NCBI RefSeq assembly: GCF_001279525.1
Contig: NZ_LGDY01000058.1
Location: forward strand, 1 to 64,000
Length of the DNA stretch: 64,000 nt
Direction of reading: 5' to 3'
DNA from: Nocardia sp. NRRL S-836
GTDB lineage: Bacteria > Actinomycetota > Actinomycetes > Mycobacteriales > Pseudonocardiaceae
A program made the position numbers and the translations under genes. Below the pieces are notes generated by a model, which saw nothing but the letters and a program-made list of their open reading frames with translations, ran no database searches and had not been told where the DNA came from. Shown piece by piece: positions 50,516-59,132 of this stretch; the stretch's first letter is position 1, and each line of letters starts with the position of its first letter.

Positions 50516-51274
50516 TCAGTTCAACGCGAGGCGGACCCACTCGAGGTCCGCGCCGAGACGGCGCAGGTCGCCGTCCCGGTGGTCGTTCTCCAGCACGAAC
50601 ACGTCGGTGTGCTCCAGCTCCCTGATGGCGCCGAGGACCGCGGGGGCGTTGACGCTCAACGGCAAGCGGTCGTCGGGGTTCTTGAGGTGCACCTGGTCGG
50701 CGAGGGTGTCGCCGGCCGCTCTGATGACCTCGACCGGGTCGAGCCCGGCCTTCGCCGGGTTGCCGGTGTCCAGCACGATCCGGAACGCGGACGAGCCGAC
50801 CTGCTCGATGAGCAGGCGCAGCTCGCTGGGCTGGAGAACGTTTTCACTGGCCAGCAGCAACCCGCGGCGCTCGGCCTCCGCGCACGCCCAGCGCAGGACC
50901 TCGGCGGTCCTGGCGAGCTGGCGCGGCCCGGTGATCGCGCTGCGCCGGAAGCTCGGCAGGAACACCAGTCCCGCACCAAGCTCGACGGCCGCGTGCAGGG
51001 CCCTGGTGATCACCTGCCGCACCTCGGCGGCGGCGTCGGCGACCGTGATGCCGATGTCGTTGAGCGTGTTGACCGAAACGGCGAGCGGGGCGATCCCGGT
51101 CCGGCTGAAGGCCTTGCGCACGGACCGCAGCCGTTCCGGCGCGTCGAGCGCGGGTGCGCGGCACGGTCCGCCGAGGTCGAGCTGGATGCCGTCGACGCCG
51201 AGCCGGGCCGCGAGCGAGACGGCGTCCGGACCGGTCACCGGCAGCCGCCAGTCGACCAGGCCGATGCGGGTCAC
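50516..51274 (-). CDS. TIM-barrel sugar phosphate isomerase/epimerase
   Basis: A 252-residue protein of the AP-endonuclease-2 (xylose-isomerase-like) fold. VTRIGLVDWRLPV starts the barrel. The metal ligands are probably the Glu of LLLASENVLQP, the Asp of FRIVLDTGNPAKAG, the His of DQVHLKNPDDR and the Glu of VFVLENDH. IolE, IolI and epimerases of cyclitol pathways share this fold; an epimerisation or dehydration of the C7 ring is likely. GTG 51274 overlaps the SDR stop (GTGA). Confidence 0.85.
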   Translation of the reverse strand: MTRIGLVDWRLPVTGPDAVSLAARLGVDGIQLDLGGPCRAPALDAPERLRSVRKAFSRTGIAPLAVSVNTLNDIGITVADAAAEVRQVITRALHAAVELGAGLVFLPSFRRSAITGPRQLARTAEVLRWACAEAERRGLLLASENVLQPSELRLLIEQVGSSAFRIVLDTGNPAKAGLDPVEVIRAAGDTLADQVHLKNPDDRLPLSVNAPAVLGAIRELEHTDVFVLENDHRDGDLRRLGADLEWVRLALN

Positions 51275-51987
51275 AACCGGCTCCGGTCGCTCTGCGACAC
51301 CGGGACGCCGCGCCGGACCGACTCCCACGAGCCGTCCGGGTTGACGATCAGGCTGTCGCCGTTGTGCGCCTTGCCCTTCGTCTCCGCGAGCTCGACGGCG
51401 AGCGGGCCGAACGTCTCCGGCCGCATGTAGCCGGAGTAGTCGAAGTCGCTGGGCCGGCGCTTGCGGATGCCGGGCGAGTCGACCATCCCGGCGGGCAGCA
51501 CGGACACGAACCGGACGCCGTCCTCCTCCTGCCGGACCGAGTCGACCAGTGACGCGCCCGCCGCTTTCGTTGCCGCGTAACCGGAGCGGCCGGGGCCGCC
51601 GTTGAACACGACCTCGGAGGAGACGTTGACGAACAGGCCGTTGCCGGCGCGGAGTGCGGGCAGGGTGGCCTGGAGGGTGCGCCACAGCCCGGTGAGGTTG
51701 ACCTCGACCTGGTGGCGCCACTGGGCCAGCGGCGTCTCGGCGAACGTCGCGCGCTTGTCGCCGTAGTACACGGCCGCGAACGCCACCGCGTCGAGCGGGC
51801 CCAGGTCGTCCAGTGCCGTCGCCGGTGCCGGGTCGGCGAGGTCGATCGCGGCCCACCTGAGGTCGTTGACGGGCTTGGTGCGGCTCAGGACGAGGACGTC
51901 CATCCCGTTGCGCGCCCAGGCTTCCGCGATGGCGGCGCCGATCCCGGTGGAGCCGCCCACCACCAGTCCGCGCTGTCCTGCGAGCAT
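51271..51987 (-). CDS. Short-chain dehydrogenase/reductase
   Basis: A 238-residue SDR. GLVVGGSTGIGAAIAEAWAR is the NAD(P)-binding loop (TGxxxGIG type). The catalytic serine is in FVNVSSEVVF and the Tyr-Lys pair is in SGYAATKAAG. The AFAAVYYGD segment replaces the more usual NNAG motif. It would oxidise or reduce a hydroxyl of the cyclitol. ATG 51987 overlaps the dehydrogenase stop by one base. Confidence 0.88.
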   Translation of the reverse strand: MLAGQRGLVVGGSTGIGAAIAEAWARNGMDVLVLSRTKPVNDLRWAAIDLADPAPATALDDLGPLDAVAFAAVYYGDKRATFAETPLAQWRHQVEVNLTGLWRTLQATLPALRAGNGLFVNVSSEVVFNGGPGRSGYAATKAAGASLVDSVRQEEDGVRFVSVLPAGMVDSPGIRKRRPSDFDYSGYMRPETFGPLAVELAETKGKAHNGDSLIVNPDGSWESVRRGVPVSQSDRSRL

Positions 51988-53096
51988 CAGGCACTCCCTT
52001 CCGGCGCGATGCGCACCGCGAGCTTGATCAGCCGTCGGCCGTGCACGGTCCGGTCCCGCGACCCGGCCAGGTGCCGCATCACGTGCGCGGCCTCGTCGAG
52101 GTCGACGACGTGCGTCACCAGGTCCCGGTAGCGCTCCGGGTGCTCGGCGAGCTCCCGCGCGGCCGTGCGCAGGTGCCGGTTCGCCACACCCCGATGACCG
52201 AGCAGCCGGACGCTGCCCTTCTCGGTCCGCACGGTGAACCGCAGTGCCGGGTCCGGTACGCCCGCGCAGTTCGCCGCCCGGATCGCGGCCAGGTCCGCAC
52301 CCGGCAGCAGCGGCGTCCGCGCCCCCGGCGGCAGGCCGCCGAGCAGGTCGATCGTCACGTCGCCCTTCAGGCTGCGCAGGGTCGTGTCGAGGCAGCACAG
52401 CGTCGCGTCGCGCGGGGTGGCGAGCAGCACCGCGACCCGTTCACCGGCGGGCAGACCGGCCAGCAGCCCGACGCCGTCGACGTCGTGCAGCGCACGGACG
52501 ACGCCCGCAACGGGGTGCTCGCGGCTCCAGTCCAGCCCGGCGCCGGTGTGGTGCAGGTGCACGACCCGCGGGACGCCCGCCGCGCGGACCGCGAGGTGGC
52601 CGACAATCCCGTCGCCGAACACCACCAGCGTGTCCGGCCGGTGCTCGGCCAGCATGCCCAACGCGTAGTGCACGACCGCGAGCGGTTCGAGCAACGCCGC
52701 CAGCTCCGTGCTGTCCGCTGTGGACAGAGGCAGCACCAGCCCGTCACGCACAGCGGAACCCGCGATGAGGACGCGTTCCTGCAGCAGGCCGTCGACGTTG
52801 TGCCCCAGCAGGAAGTCCGGATCGCCGGGGTGGGTCGGGTTGACGCACACCAGCGTGCCCGGCGCGAGCTCGGGCGCGACGCCGCCGCCCGCCGCGACCA
52901 CGCGGGCAACGCCCTCGTGACCGATGACGGGACTCGGGTCGGACCGCAGGCCGCGCAGCATCTGGATGTCGGTGCCGCACAGGCCCGCGAACGTCGGCGC
53001 CACCAGGATCTCGTGCTCACCGGGGGTCGGGGTGGGCCGGTCGAGGACCGAGACCGTGCCGGGGCCGCGCACAACGGCCCGGTGGGTGGCGCTCAT
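51987..53096 (-). CDS. Zinc-type medium-chain dehydrogenase, sorbitol-DH-like
   Basis: A 369-residue MDR enzyme. FAGLCGTDIQMLRG holds the catalytic zinc cysteine and VIGHEGVARVV the histidine-glutamate pair. The Rossmann loop is degenerate (TLVVFGDGIVGHLAVRAAG, with the glycines spaced GDGIVG). The structural zinc loop of four cysteines is absent. It probably oxidises the ring of the C7 product. The ATG overlaps the ROK kinase stop (ATGA). Confidence 0.85.
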   Translation of the reverse strand: MSATHRAVVRGPGTVSVLDRPTPTPGEHEILVAPTFAGLCGTDIQMLRGLRSDPSPVIGHEGVARVVAAGGGVAPELAPGTLVCVNPTHPGDPDFLLGHNVDGLLQERVLIAGSAVRDGLVLPLSTADSTELAALLEPLAVVHYALGMLAEHRPDTLVVFGDGIVGHLAVRAAGVPRVVHLHHTGAGLDWSREHPVAGVVRALHDVDGVGLLAGLPAGERVAVLLATPRDATLCCLDTTLRSLKGDVTIDLLGGLPPGARTPLLPGADLAAIRAANCAGVPDPALRFTVRTEKGSVRLLGHRGVANRHLRTAARELAEHPERYRDLVTHVVDLDEAAHVMRHLAGSRDRTVHGRRLIKLAVRIAPEGSA

Positions 53097-54346
53097 CCGG
53101 CACCACCGCCCGCCGCACCCGCGCCGACCGCGGCCTCCACAGCCCCCGCACCTGCGGTGACCACGCCAGCGGCCGTGCCCACACCCGCTGCCGCGCCAGC
53201 CGCAGCGCCCGCGCCCGTGCTCACGCTCGCCGTCCCGGTGCTCAGCACCGTGGCCGCACCCGCCGCCGTGGCCGCGCCAGCCGAAGCTCCCGCGCCCGCC
53301 GTGCCCACGGCCACCGCCCTCGTGCCGAGCACCGCACCCGCCGACGCGCCCGCACCGGCCGCCGCGCTGGCCGCGATCCCCGCCCCGACCAGGCAGTCGG
53401 CCTCCCCCGGTCCCACCACCACGATCCGGTCGGCGACCCACTCCGGCGTGTACCTGCTGGTCAGGTACAGCCCGGTCCGTTCCAGGTGCGCCAGCAGCGC
53501 CTCGCGGTAGCGCCCGCCGAACGAGGTCGCGACCCCGCCCGTCAGCACGATCCGGTCGAGGTCCGGGTCGAGGCACAGCGCGGTCCGCAGCACGTCCGCG
53601 ACCGGCGCGGTCACCGCGGCCAGCAGCTCTGCCGCCAGCGCGTCACCCGCCTCGACCGCGGCCGTGAACACCCGCTCGAACGCCGCGCCGGTGTCCGCGA
53701 GCGCCGATGCCGCCCACTCCTGCGGGCGCCGCTGCCGAAGCACGTCCGCCATCCGAGCGATTCCACGTCCAGAGGAATAGGCCGCCAGGTGTCCCGGTTC
53801 GCCGCAGTCGCAGTGCAGCACCACCGGCGCGCCGGCCAGGTGCGCCACGGCGGGCAGGTGCCCGATCTCGCCCTGCAACCCGCTGGCGTCCAACGGGATC
53901 CGCCCGCGGTCGAGCGTCCGGCACGCGATGCCGGTGCTGATCGTCGCGAGCAGCACCTTCCGGTCGGTGGCGAACCGGGTCGAGGCGACGTGCAGCAACG
54001 CCGCCGTCACGTCGTTCACCACGTGCCAGTCCACATCGGACCGGACCGAGCGCAGGGCGCCCAGCAGGTCGAACGGTTCGTCGTGCGCGCCCCACAGCGG
54101 TGCCGAGGCGTACACCGTGGCGTTGTGCTGGTTCATCGCCGCGCCGAACGACACCCCGGCCACCGCGCCGTGCGGCACCTCCGCGCAGATCGTCTCCACG
54201 AGGAGCCGCCGCAGTTCGGTCACCGGCAGCGACGGGTGCGAGCGGAAGCTGGGAGCGGGCCGGCTGCGCCGATCGCGCAGCCCGCCCCCGGCGCTCCAGC
54301 TCGCCCACCTCAGGTGGGTGCCGCCGACGTCCACGACGGTCGTCAC
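53093..54346 (-). CDS. ROK-family cyclitol/sugar kinase with Ala/Gly-rich tail
   Basis: A 417-residue protein. Residues 1 to about 320 are a ROK kinase: VVDVGGTHLRW (phosphate loop), LQGEIGHLP and the zinc motif CDCGEPGHLA (the usual third Cys is His), LTGGVATSFGG (adenosine). ROK kinases such as ValC and AcbM phosphorylate C7 cyclitols. The last about 95 residues are almost only Ala, Gly, Val, Thr and Ser, a low-complexity tail absent from usual ROK kinases. GTG 54346 overlaps the cyclase stop (GTGA). Confidence 0.86.
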   Translation of the reverse strand: MTTVVDVGGTHLRWASWSAGGGLRDRRSRPAPSFRSHPSLPVTELRRLLVETICAEVPHGAVAGVSFGAAMNQHNATVYASAPLWGAHDEPFDLLGALRSVRSDVDWHVVNDVTAALLHVASTRFATDRKVLLATISTGIACRTLDRGRIPLDASGLQGEIGHLPAVAHLAGAPVVLHCDCGEPGHLAAYSSGRGIARMADVLRQRRPQEWAASALADTGAAFERVFTAAVEAGDALAAELLAAVTAPVADVLRTALCLDPDLDRIVLTGGVATSFGGRYREALLAHLERTGLYLTSRYTPEWVADRIVVVGPGEADCLVGAGIAASAAAGAGASAGAVLGTRAVAVGTAGAGASAGAATAAGAATVLSTGTASVSTGAGAAAGAAAGVGTAAGVVTAGAGAVEAAVGAGAAGGGAG

Positions 54347-55557
54347 GCCAGCGCCGCGAGGGCGCAGTCGGCCTCGCGCTCGTACACGAACTCCAGTGCC
54401 GCGACGAGCTCCTCGTACTTGAGGTCGTTCACGAACACCGCCGCGCCGATGCCCTTGGTGAGCGGTACGCGCTGGAGCCCGTCGCGGTGCTTCAGGGCGT
54501 CGCCCAGCGCCTCGGCGAGCAGGTCCGCGGTGAACACCGGGTTCGTGATCGGCAGTCCGGCCAGCGACATCAGCCGGATCGCGCGGTCGGCGTCCACAGT
54601 GGAGATCAGGCCGCGGTTGTGCGCCAGGGCGACGCAGATGGCCATGTCGACGGCGACCGCCTCGCCGTGCAGCAGCGGCGGGTCGGCGCGCAGCTCCAGC
54701 GACGGGCTGAACGTGTGGCCGTAGTCGACCGAACGCTCCAGCTCGTGCTCCCACAGGTTGGGTTCTAGCTCGTCGAGCATGCCCGCGATCGACCGCGACA
54801 GCACCTCGCCGGTCGCGGAGCCGTGTCCGGCGAACGCGTCGGCGTTGATCTCGGTGACCGTCGCCTCCAGCAGCTCGAACAGCGCGACGTCCTTGATCAG
54901 CGCCATCTTGATGATCTCGGCGAGGCCGTTGACGACGTGCCGGTGCGGCAGCGTGCGCAGGAACTCGGGGTCGATCAACGACGTCTCGGGCGCGGCGTAC
55001 GTGCCGAGGCGGTTCTTGTGGTGGCCGTGGTTGATGCCGGTCTTCACGCCGATGCCCGCGTCGATCTGGCCGACCAGCGTGGTGGGCACCCGCACGAACG
55101 GCACACCGCGCCGGTAGAGGCTCGCCGCGAGGCCCGCGACGTCGAGCACGACACCGCCGCCGATCGCGACGACCTTCTCGGTGCGGCGCAGGATGCCCAT
55201 CCTGGTCATCGCCTCGGTCATCTTCACCGCGGCGTCGAGAGTTTTGGCGGCCTCGTCACCGGACACCGGCTCCACGAACGGCTCGATGCGCCAGGCGTCG
55301 AAGTACGCCTGGAGCCGCGGGCCGTACAGCTCCTCGACGACCGCGTCGATCACGACCAGGCAGCGCGTCGGCCTTCTGCCGTTCGCACCGCAGGCCTTGG
55401 CGAGCGCCGAGTTGTCGGGGTTGAGCAGGTTCCTGGTGATGCTGACCTCGTAGTCGATCAGCTGACGCGCCTGCACCCGCCAGTGCAGACCGGGCGGCTT
55501 GGGGAGCTCGAACACAGCGCCCATTCGTGGTGTGGCGTTGGGAACGGAGCTGGTCAT
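54343..55557 (-). CDS. Sedoheptulose 7-phosphate cyclase (EEVS/EVS type)
   Basis: A 404-residue sugar phosphate cyclase of the dehydroquinate-synthase superfamily. NAD loop VVAIGGGVVLDVAGLAA; substrate loop TLVGQIDAGIGVKTGINHGH followed by HKNRLGTYAAP. The metal ligands are probably the Glu of GLAEIIKMALI, the His of YGHTFSPSLEL and the His of LLHGEAVAV. The length and KNRLGTY motif separate it from dehydroquinate synthase (about 350 aa). It cyclises sedoheptulose 7-phosphate to 2-epi-5-epi-valiolone (EEVS) or an epimer (EVS); which one, or the DDGS reaction, cannot be fixed by eye. ATG 55557 has AGGGGGA upstream. It is the first gene of the operon. Confidence 0.9.
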   Translation of the reverse strand: MTSSVPNATPRMGAVFELPKPPGLHWRVQARQLIDYEVSITRNLLNPDNSALAKACGANGRRPTRCLVVIDAVVEELYGPRLQAYFDAWRIEPFVEPVSGDEAAKTLDAAVKMTEAMTRMGILRRTEKVVAIGGGVVLDVAGLAASLYRRGVPFVRVPTTLVGQIDAGIGVKTGINHGHHKNRLGTYAAPETSLIDPEFLRTLPHRHVVNGLAEIIKMALIKDVALFELLEATVTEINADAFAGHGSATGEVLSRSIAGMLDELEPNLWEHELERSVDYGHTFSPSLELRADPPLLHGEAVAVDMAICVALAHNRGLISTVDADRAIRLMSLAGLPITNPVFTADLLAEALGDALKHRDGLQRVPLTKGIGAAVFVNDLKYEELVAALEFVYEREADCALAALA

Positions 55558-55736
55558 GGTGGTGTTTCCCCCTAGCTGAGAATTCGTGAGTTGCGCATGC
55601 CCCGGTCGGGGAGCCTTGCGGTGCTCCGGAAAAGAGCGCACGCCAGAGATCCCCCGAAATTGCCGGCTTTCCCCAGTTGCGACACTGCAACGCGATTGGG
55701 CAGCATGGTGGTGACCGAAAGTTACTGCCCGAACTC

Positions 55737-55765
55737 ATGACACCACGGGGTGTACAGGGTGTCAA
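55737..55765 (-). promoter_or_regulatory. Putative promoter of C7-cyclitol operon
   Basis: On the minus strand, TTGACA (complement of 55760-55765), 17-base spacer, TGTCAT (complement of 55737-55742). The -35 is a perfect consensus and lies within the inverted repeats at 55760-55785. The implied leader before the cyclase is about 170 bases. Confidence 0.6.
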
Positions 55766-55785
55766 TCGGTTGACATGTCAACCGA
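55760..55785. promoter_or_regulatory. 20-bp palindrome and overlapping inverted repeat at cyclitol promoter
   Basis: TCGGTTGACATGTCAACCGA (55766-55785) is a perfect palindrome. It overlaps a second inverted repeat, TGTCAA-TCGG-TTGACA (55760-55775). Three half-sites of TGTCAA/TTGACA lie in a row on the -35 region, so a bound dimer would repress. The DeoR protein at 56377 and the SARP at 45502 are candidate regulators. Confidence 0.75.
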
Positions 55786-55861
55786 CCGTGACCTTCTTAA
55801 CCCGCTTGAACGCGACTCACCTGCGGGGATTCGTATTGCCAGCGGGAGTCAGCGATGCTAG

Positions 55862-55912
55862 CCGGGGGCGGCGGCGGACGTAGGACGTTGCACACGCCGC
55901 CTACGCCCCCGG
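55862..55912 (-). terminator. Possible terminator after deoxyribosyltransferase-like gene
   Basis: CCGGGGGCG (55862-55870) and CGCCCCCGG (55904-55912) are perfect 9-bp complements with a 33-base loop that can form extra pairs. It lies about 50 bases after the stop at 55965 and before the cyclitol promoter. Confidence 0.5.
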
Positions 55913-55964
55913 TCAACCACTACTCAGCGCAACAGTGTTTCGTTCTGTTTACAAAATCGTTCCA

Positions 55965-56327
55965 TCAGGCGGCGCGATATCCGGGAATGTCCTCGATCCG
56001 GTGATAGACGGGCAGTCCGCGTTCCTGAGCGATCCGCACGTCCTGATCGGCTCCGGTCGACGCACCGGGCAATCGCAGCACGGCGTCGCATTTGTCGAGC
56101 AACCGCTCGGCGGTCGGGTACATGATCTCCTCGGCGATCGGGTCAGCGGGCGAGCCACCACCGGCGCCGCGCAGCACCGGCAGCGCCACCCACTCGCCGA
56201 TCATCGGCACGTGACCGCTGCGGAAGATCGGCCACGCGGCCTCCTCCAGCCGTTCGAGGTTGCGCGCCATCAGTTCCGGGTCGTCCCCGGTGCCGGACCG
56301 GTAGGGCCCGGCGATCAGAATCAGCAT
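55965..56327 (-). CDS. Nucleoside 2-deoxyribosyltransferase-like protein
   Basis: A 120-residue protein. MLILIAGPYRSGTGDDPELM is the phosphate/nucleoside-binding start of this fold. PMIGEWVALPVL follows, then LDKCDAVLRLPGASTGADQD, which carries the typical CDA-xxxx-PGxSxGAD signature. These proteins transfer deoxyribose between bases or are related DUF4406 enzymes. ATG 56327 follows GGGGG; an ATG at 56339 is possible. It is divergent from the DeoR regulator by 49 bases. Confidence 0.75.
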   Translation of the reverse strand: MLILIAGPYRSGTGDDPELMARNLERLEEAAWPIFRSGHVPMIGEWVALPVLRGAGGGSPADPIAEEIMYPTAERLLDKCDAVLRLPGASTGADQDVRIAQERGLPVYHRIEDIPGYRAA

Positions 56328-56376
56328 GCCCCCGACCATAATGTGCAACACTCGGCAGAAACAAGGAGAAACGTGC

Positions 56377-57117
56377 ATGCTGGCTGCCCAACGTCGTGAC
56401 CTGCTGCTCGAACGCCTGCGCACCGACGGCCGGATCGTCGCCAAGGACCTCGCCACCGAGGTCGGCATCTCCGAGGACACGATCCGCCGCGACCTGCGTG
56501 ATCTCGCCGCCGCCGGCCTGTGCCAGCGCGTCTACGGCGGCGCGCTGCCGGTGTCCCCCGCGATCGCCGACTACACGACCCGCCGGCAGGTCTCGGTCTC
56601 CGGCAAGCAGCGCGTCGCCGCCGCCGCGGCCGCCCTGGTCGAACCGGGCAGCACCGTGATCATCGACGGCGGCACGACCGCGTTGGCCGTCGTGCGCGCG
56701 TTGCCGTCAGATCTCGCCGCCACGGTCGTCACGCACAGCCCGACGGTCGCGAGCGCGTTGGAGAACCACCCGGACGTGGACGTCTATGTGATCGGTGGAC
56801 GGCTCTTCAAGCACTCGATGGTCGCGTGTGGTGCCGCCGCCGTGGAGGCCGCACGGGGCGTGCACGCCGACTTGTTCCTGCTGGGCGTCACCGGCGTGCA
56901 CCCGGAGGCGGGCCTGACCACCGGTGACGCGGACGAGGCGGCGATGAAACGCGCGCTGGCGCACCAGGCCGCGGACACCTACGTGCTGGCCAGCTCGGAG
57001 AAGATCGGTGCGGCGTCCCGGTTCTCCGTGCTGCCGTTCGCGGAGGTCGCCGGGGTCGTCACGGACGCGGACAACGAGGTCGTAGCCGCTCTGGAGGTGC
57101 CGATCATCCGCGCGTGA
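56377..57117 (+). CDS. DeoR-family transcriptional regulator
   Basis: A 246-residue repressor. N-terminal HTH: RRDLLLERLRTDGRIVAKDL, then GISEDTIRRDLRDLAAAGL with the YGGAL end. The sugar-phosphate-binding domain (about 75-235) has the IDGGTTALAVVRALP phosphate loop. DeoR proteins respond to phosphorylated sugars; a phosphorylated cyclitol or deoxyribose is plausible. ATG 56377 has AAGGAG upstream. Candidate targets are the divergent deoxyribosyltransferase-like gene and the cyclitol operon. Confidence 0.9.
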   Translation: MLAAQRRDLLLERLRTDGRIVAKDLATEVGISEDTIRRDLRDLAAAGLCQRVYGGALPVSPAIADYTTRRQVSVSGKQRVAAAAAALVEPGSTVIIDGGTTALAVVRALPSDLAATVVTHSPTVASALENHPDVDVYVIGGRLFKHSMVACGAAAVEAARGVHADLFLLGVTGVHPEAGLTTGDADEAAMKRALAHQAADTYVLASSEKIGAASRFSVLPFAEVAGVVTDADNEVVAALEVPIIRA

Positions 57118-57141
57118 ACCGACCGGCCGCGCGTGCGGCGG

Positions 57142-57780
57142 TCAGCCGGAACGGAGGTACGTCAGGACGGCCATCACCCGGCGGTTGGTGTCGTCGTCCG
57201 GCGGCAGGCCGAGCTTGGCGAGGATGTTGCCGATGTGCTTGCCCACCCCGGCCTCGGACAGGGTGAGCCGCCGGGCGATCGCGGCGTTCGAGTGCCCCTC
57301 CGCGACCAGGGCGAGCACCTCGGTCTCACGGCCGGACAGCGTCGCGAGCGGCGACCGGCGCACCAGCTTCCGCACGACGGCCGGATCGATGACCGTGCCA
57401 CCGCCGACGACGTACCGCAGCTTCGCGACGAACTCCTCGACGTCGGCCACCCGGTCCTTGAGCAGGTACCCGATGCGCCCGCCGCTGTCGAGCAGGTCGG
57501 CGGCGTGCCGGTGCTCGACGTACTGGCTCAGCACCACCACCGGCAGCTCAGGATCGTTGCGCCGCAACGCGATCGCGGCGCGCAGCCCCTCGTCGGCGAA
57601 GTCCGGCGGCATGCGGATGTCGGTCAGCACGAGGTCCGGCCGGTGGTCCGCCACGGCCGCCCGCAACGCCTCCGCGTCCCCGACCGCCGCCACCACCTCG
57701 AACCCGAACCTGGCCAGCAGGCCGGTGAGTCCCTCGCGCAGCAGCACGCCGTCCTCGGCGAGGACTACTCGGATCGGCAC
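57142..57780 (-). CDS. NarL-type response regulator
   Basis: A 212-residue protein: receiver domain (about 1-120; Glu9-Asp10, phospho-acceptor Asp54 in LVLTDIRMP, lysine in YLLKD) and LuxR HTH (about 145-205; [37 protein letters not shown]). GTG 57780 with GGAG upstream lies 16 bases inside the end of the kinase gene. It probably binds the GGTAGGGCC repeats at 59039-59074 and controls the ABC exporter. Confidence 0.9.
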   Translation of the reverse strand: MPIRVVLAEDGVLLREGLTGLLARFGFEVVAAVGDAEALRAAVADHRPDLVLTDIRMPPDFADEGLRAAIALRRNDPELPVVVLSQYVEHRHAADLLDSGGRIGYLLKDRVADVEEFVAKLRYVVGGGTVIDPAVVRKLVRRSPLATLSGRETEVLALVAEGHSNAAIARRLTLSEAGVGKHIGNILAKLGLPPDDDTNRRVMAVLTYLRSG

Positions 57781-59030
57781 GGGATCTCCACGCGCAGTCG
57801 GGTCGGGCCACCGGTCGGGCTGGACAGCAGCATTCTCCCGCCGACCACCGCGACCCGGTCGGCCAGCCCGGTCAGCCCGGTGCCACCGGCCGGGTCCGCA
57901 CCGCCGCACCCGTCGTCGACGATCTCGACGACGAGCGAACGGTCGTCTTGGCGCGCTTGGACTTCTGCTTGCGTCGCCTGTGCGTGTTTGACCACGTTGG
58001 TGAGCGCTTCGGACACCACGAAGTAGGCGGCCGACTCGACGGCGGCGGGCAGGCGGGGCACGTCGGCGTCGACGGTGACGGGCAGCGGGCACCGGTCGGC
58101 GAGGTCGTCCAGCGCCTCGGCCAGGCCGTGGTCGGTGAGCACCTGCGGGTGGATGTCGCGGATGAACTCCCGCAGCTCCGCCATCAGCTCCTTGGCCTGC
58201 TCGTGCGCGGCCGCGACCGCCGCGTTGCCCGGCAGGTCCACCCGCGCGAGCCCCAGCTGGATCGTCAGGCTGACCAGCCGCTGCTGCGCCCCGTCGTGCA
58301 GGTCGCGCTCGATCCGGCGGCGTTCCGCCTCGAACGCGTCCACCAGCCGCGCCCGCGACGCCGCCACCTCCACCAGCTCGGCCCTGAGCCGTCCCTCGGG
58401 ACTGCCGGACAGCAGCTTGCGCGCCACCAGCCCGTGCACGCCGGTGAGCCCGGCCGCGAGATAGGTGAGCGCCACCAGCCCGGCCGCGCCGGCCGCCGTG
58501 CAGACCCACGCTTCCCCGGCCGTGTCGACCTGCCAGAACAACACCGCGACCGGCCCGTCGAACACCAGCGCCGGCATCGTCGTGAAGGCGGCGACCAGCA
58601 GGAACAGCACCAGGAAAGCCAGGCACACCACCGGCACCACCGTCGCCAGCAACCCCACGTGGGCGACCTCGCGCCACGTCGCCGCCTCGGCGTAGCGGTC
58701 CAGCCCCCTCGCACGTTCCCCGGTCGTGACCGGCCGGACGTCCACGAGCCGCAGCCGCACCCGTTCGAACCGCGCGACCTGCCCCGCGACGAGCGGAACC
58801 GCCGCCAGCACCAGCACGCTCACCGCAGCGAGCACCACCGTGCCGAACGCAAGGCCCGTTGTCATGACCAGCTGCCACGGCAGCACGACGAGAGCCAGCA
58901 GCGCCGCGGCGGCAGCGGCGACCGGCAGGCTCGTGACCAGGTGCGCCCACGCCCGCCATGGCCAGCCGCTCACCAGGAACCCGCGGCCCGCCACCGCTTC
59001 GAGCACCGTCACCGGCGCGCCCTCCCCCAT
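57765..59030 (-). CDS. Sensor histidine kinase with putative-sensor domain
   Basis: A 421-residue membrane kinase. Four membrane helices in two pairs (about 30-90 and 125-205) form a 'putative sensor' domain of the kind common in actinomycete kinases beside ABC exporters. The phospho-acceptor His is in [13 protein letters not shown] (HisKA_3). The ATPase has [23 protein letters not shown] and [13 protein letters not shown] 59030 follows the divergent region. It is co-translated with the response regulator. Confidence 0.9.
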   Translation of the reverse strand: MGEGAPVTVLEAVAGRGFLVSGWPWRAWAHLVTSLPVAAAAAALLALVVLPWQLVMTTGLAFGTVVLAAVSVLVLAAVPLVAGQVARFERVRLRLVDVRPVTTGERARGLDRYAEAATWREVAHVGLLATVVPVVCLAFLVLFLLVAAFTTMPALVFDGPVAVLFWQVDTAGEAWVCTAAGAAGLVALTYLAAGLTGVHGLVARKLLSGSPEGRLRAELVEVAASRARLVDAFEAERRRIERDLHDGAQQRLVSLTIQLGLARVDLPGNAAVAAAHEQAKELMAELREFIRDIHPQVLTDHGLAEALDDLADRCPLPVTVDADVPRLPAAVESAAYFVVSEALTNVVKHAQATQAEVQARQDDRSLVVEIVDDGCGGADPAGGTGLTGLADRVAVVGGRMLLSSPTGGPTRLRVEIPCRSE

Positions 59031-59038
59031 GGCCCCAG

Positions 59039-59074
59039 GGTAGGGCCTGCCGCCGGGGTAGGCCTGGCCCTACC
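59039..59074. promoter_or_regulatory. Three GGTAGG(G)CC half-sites between kinase and ABC exporter
   Basis: GGTAGGGCC (59039-59047) and GGCCCTACC (59066-59074) form a perfect 9-bp inverted repeat, with another direct copy (GGTAGGCC, about 59057-59064) in between. Located in the 102-base divergent region; likely binding site of the response regulator. Confidence 0.65.
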
Positions 59075-59132
59075 TCGTTCGGGGCGCTGGACGTAGTGCC
59101 CGCACCCCGCCGTCCGCGGTTTGCTCTGGGCC

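Noticed and set aside
57142..58959. A 605-codon fused kinase-response regulator reading
   Set aside because: The first part is an out-of-frame reading of the histidine kinase; the receiver domain starts at GTG 57780.
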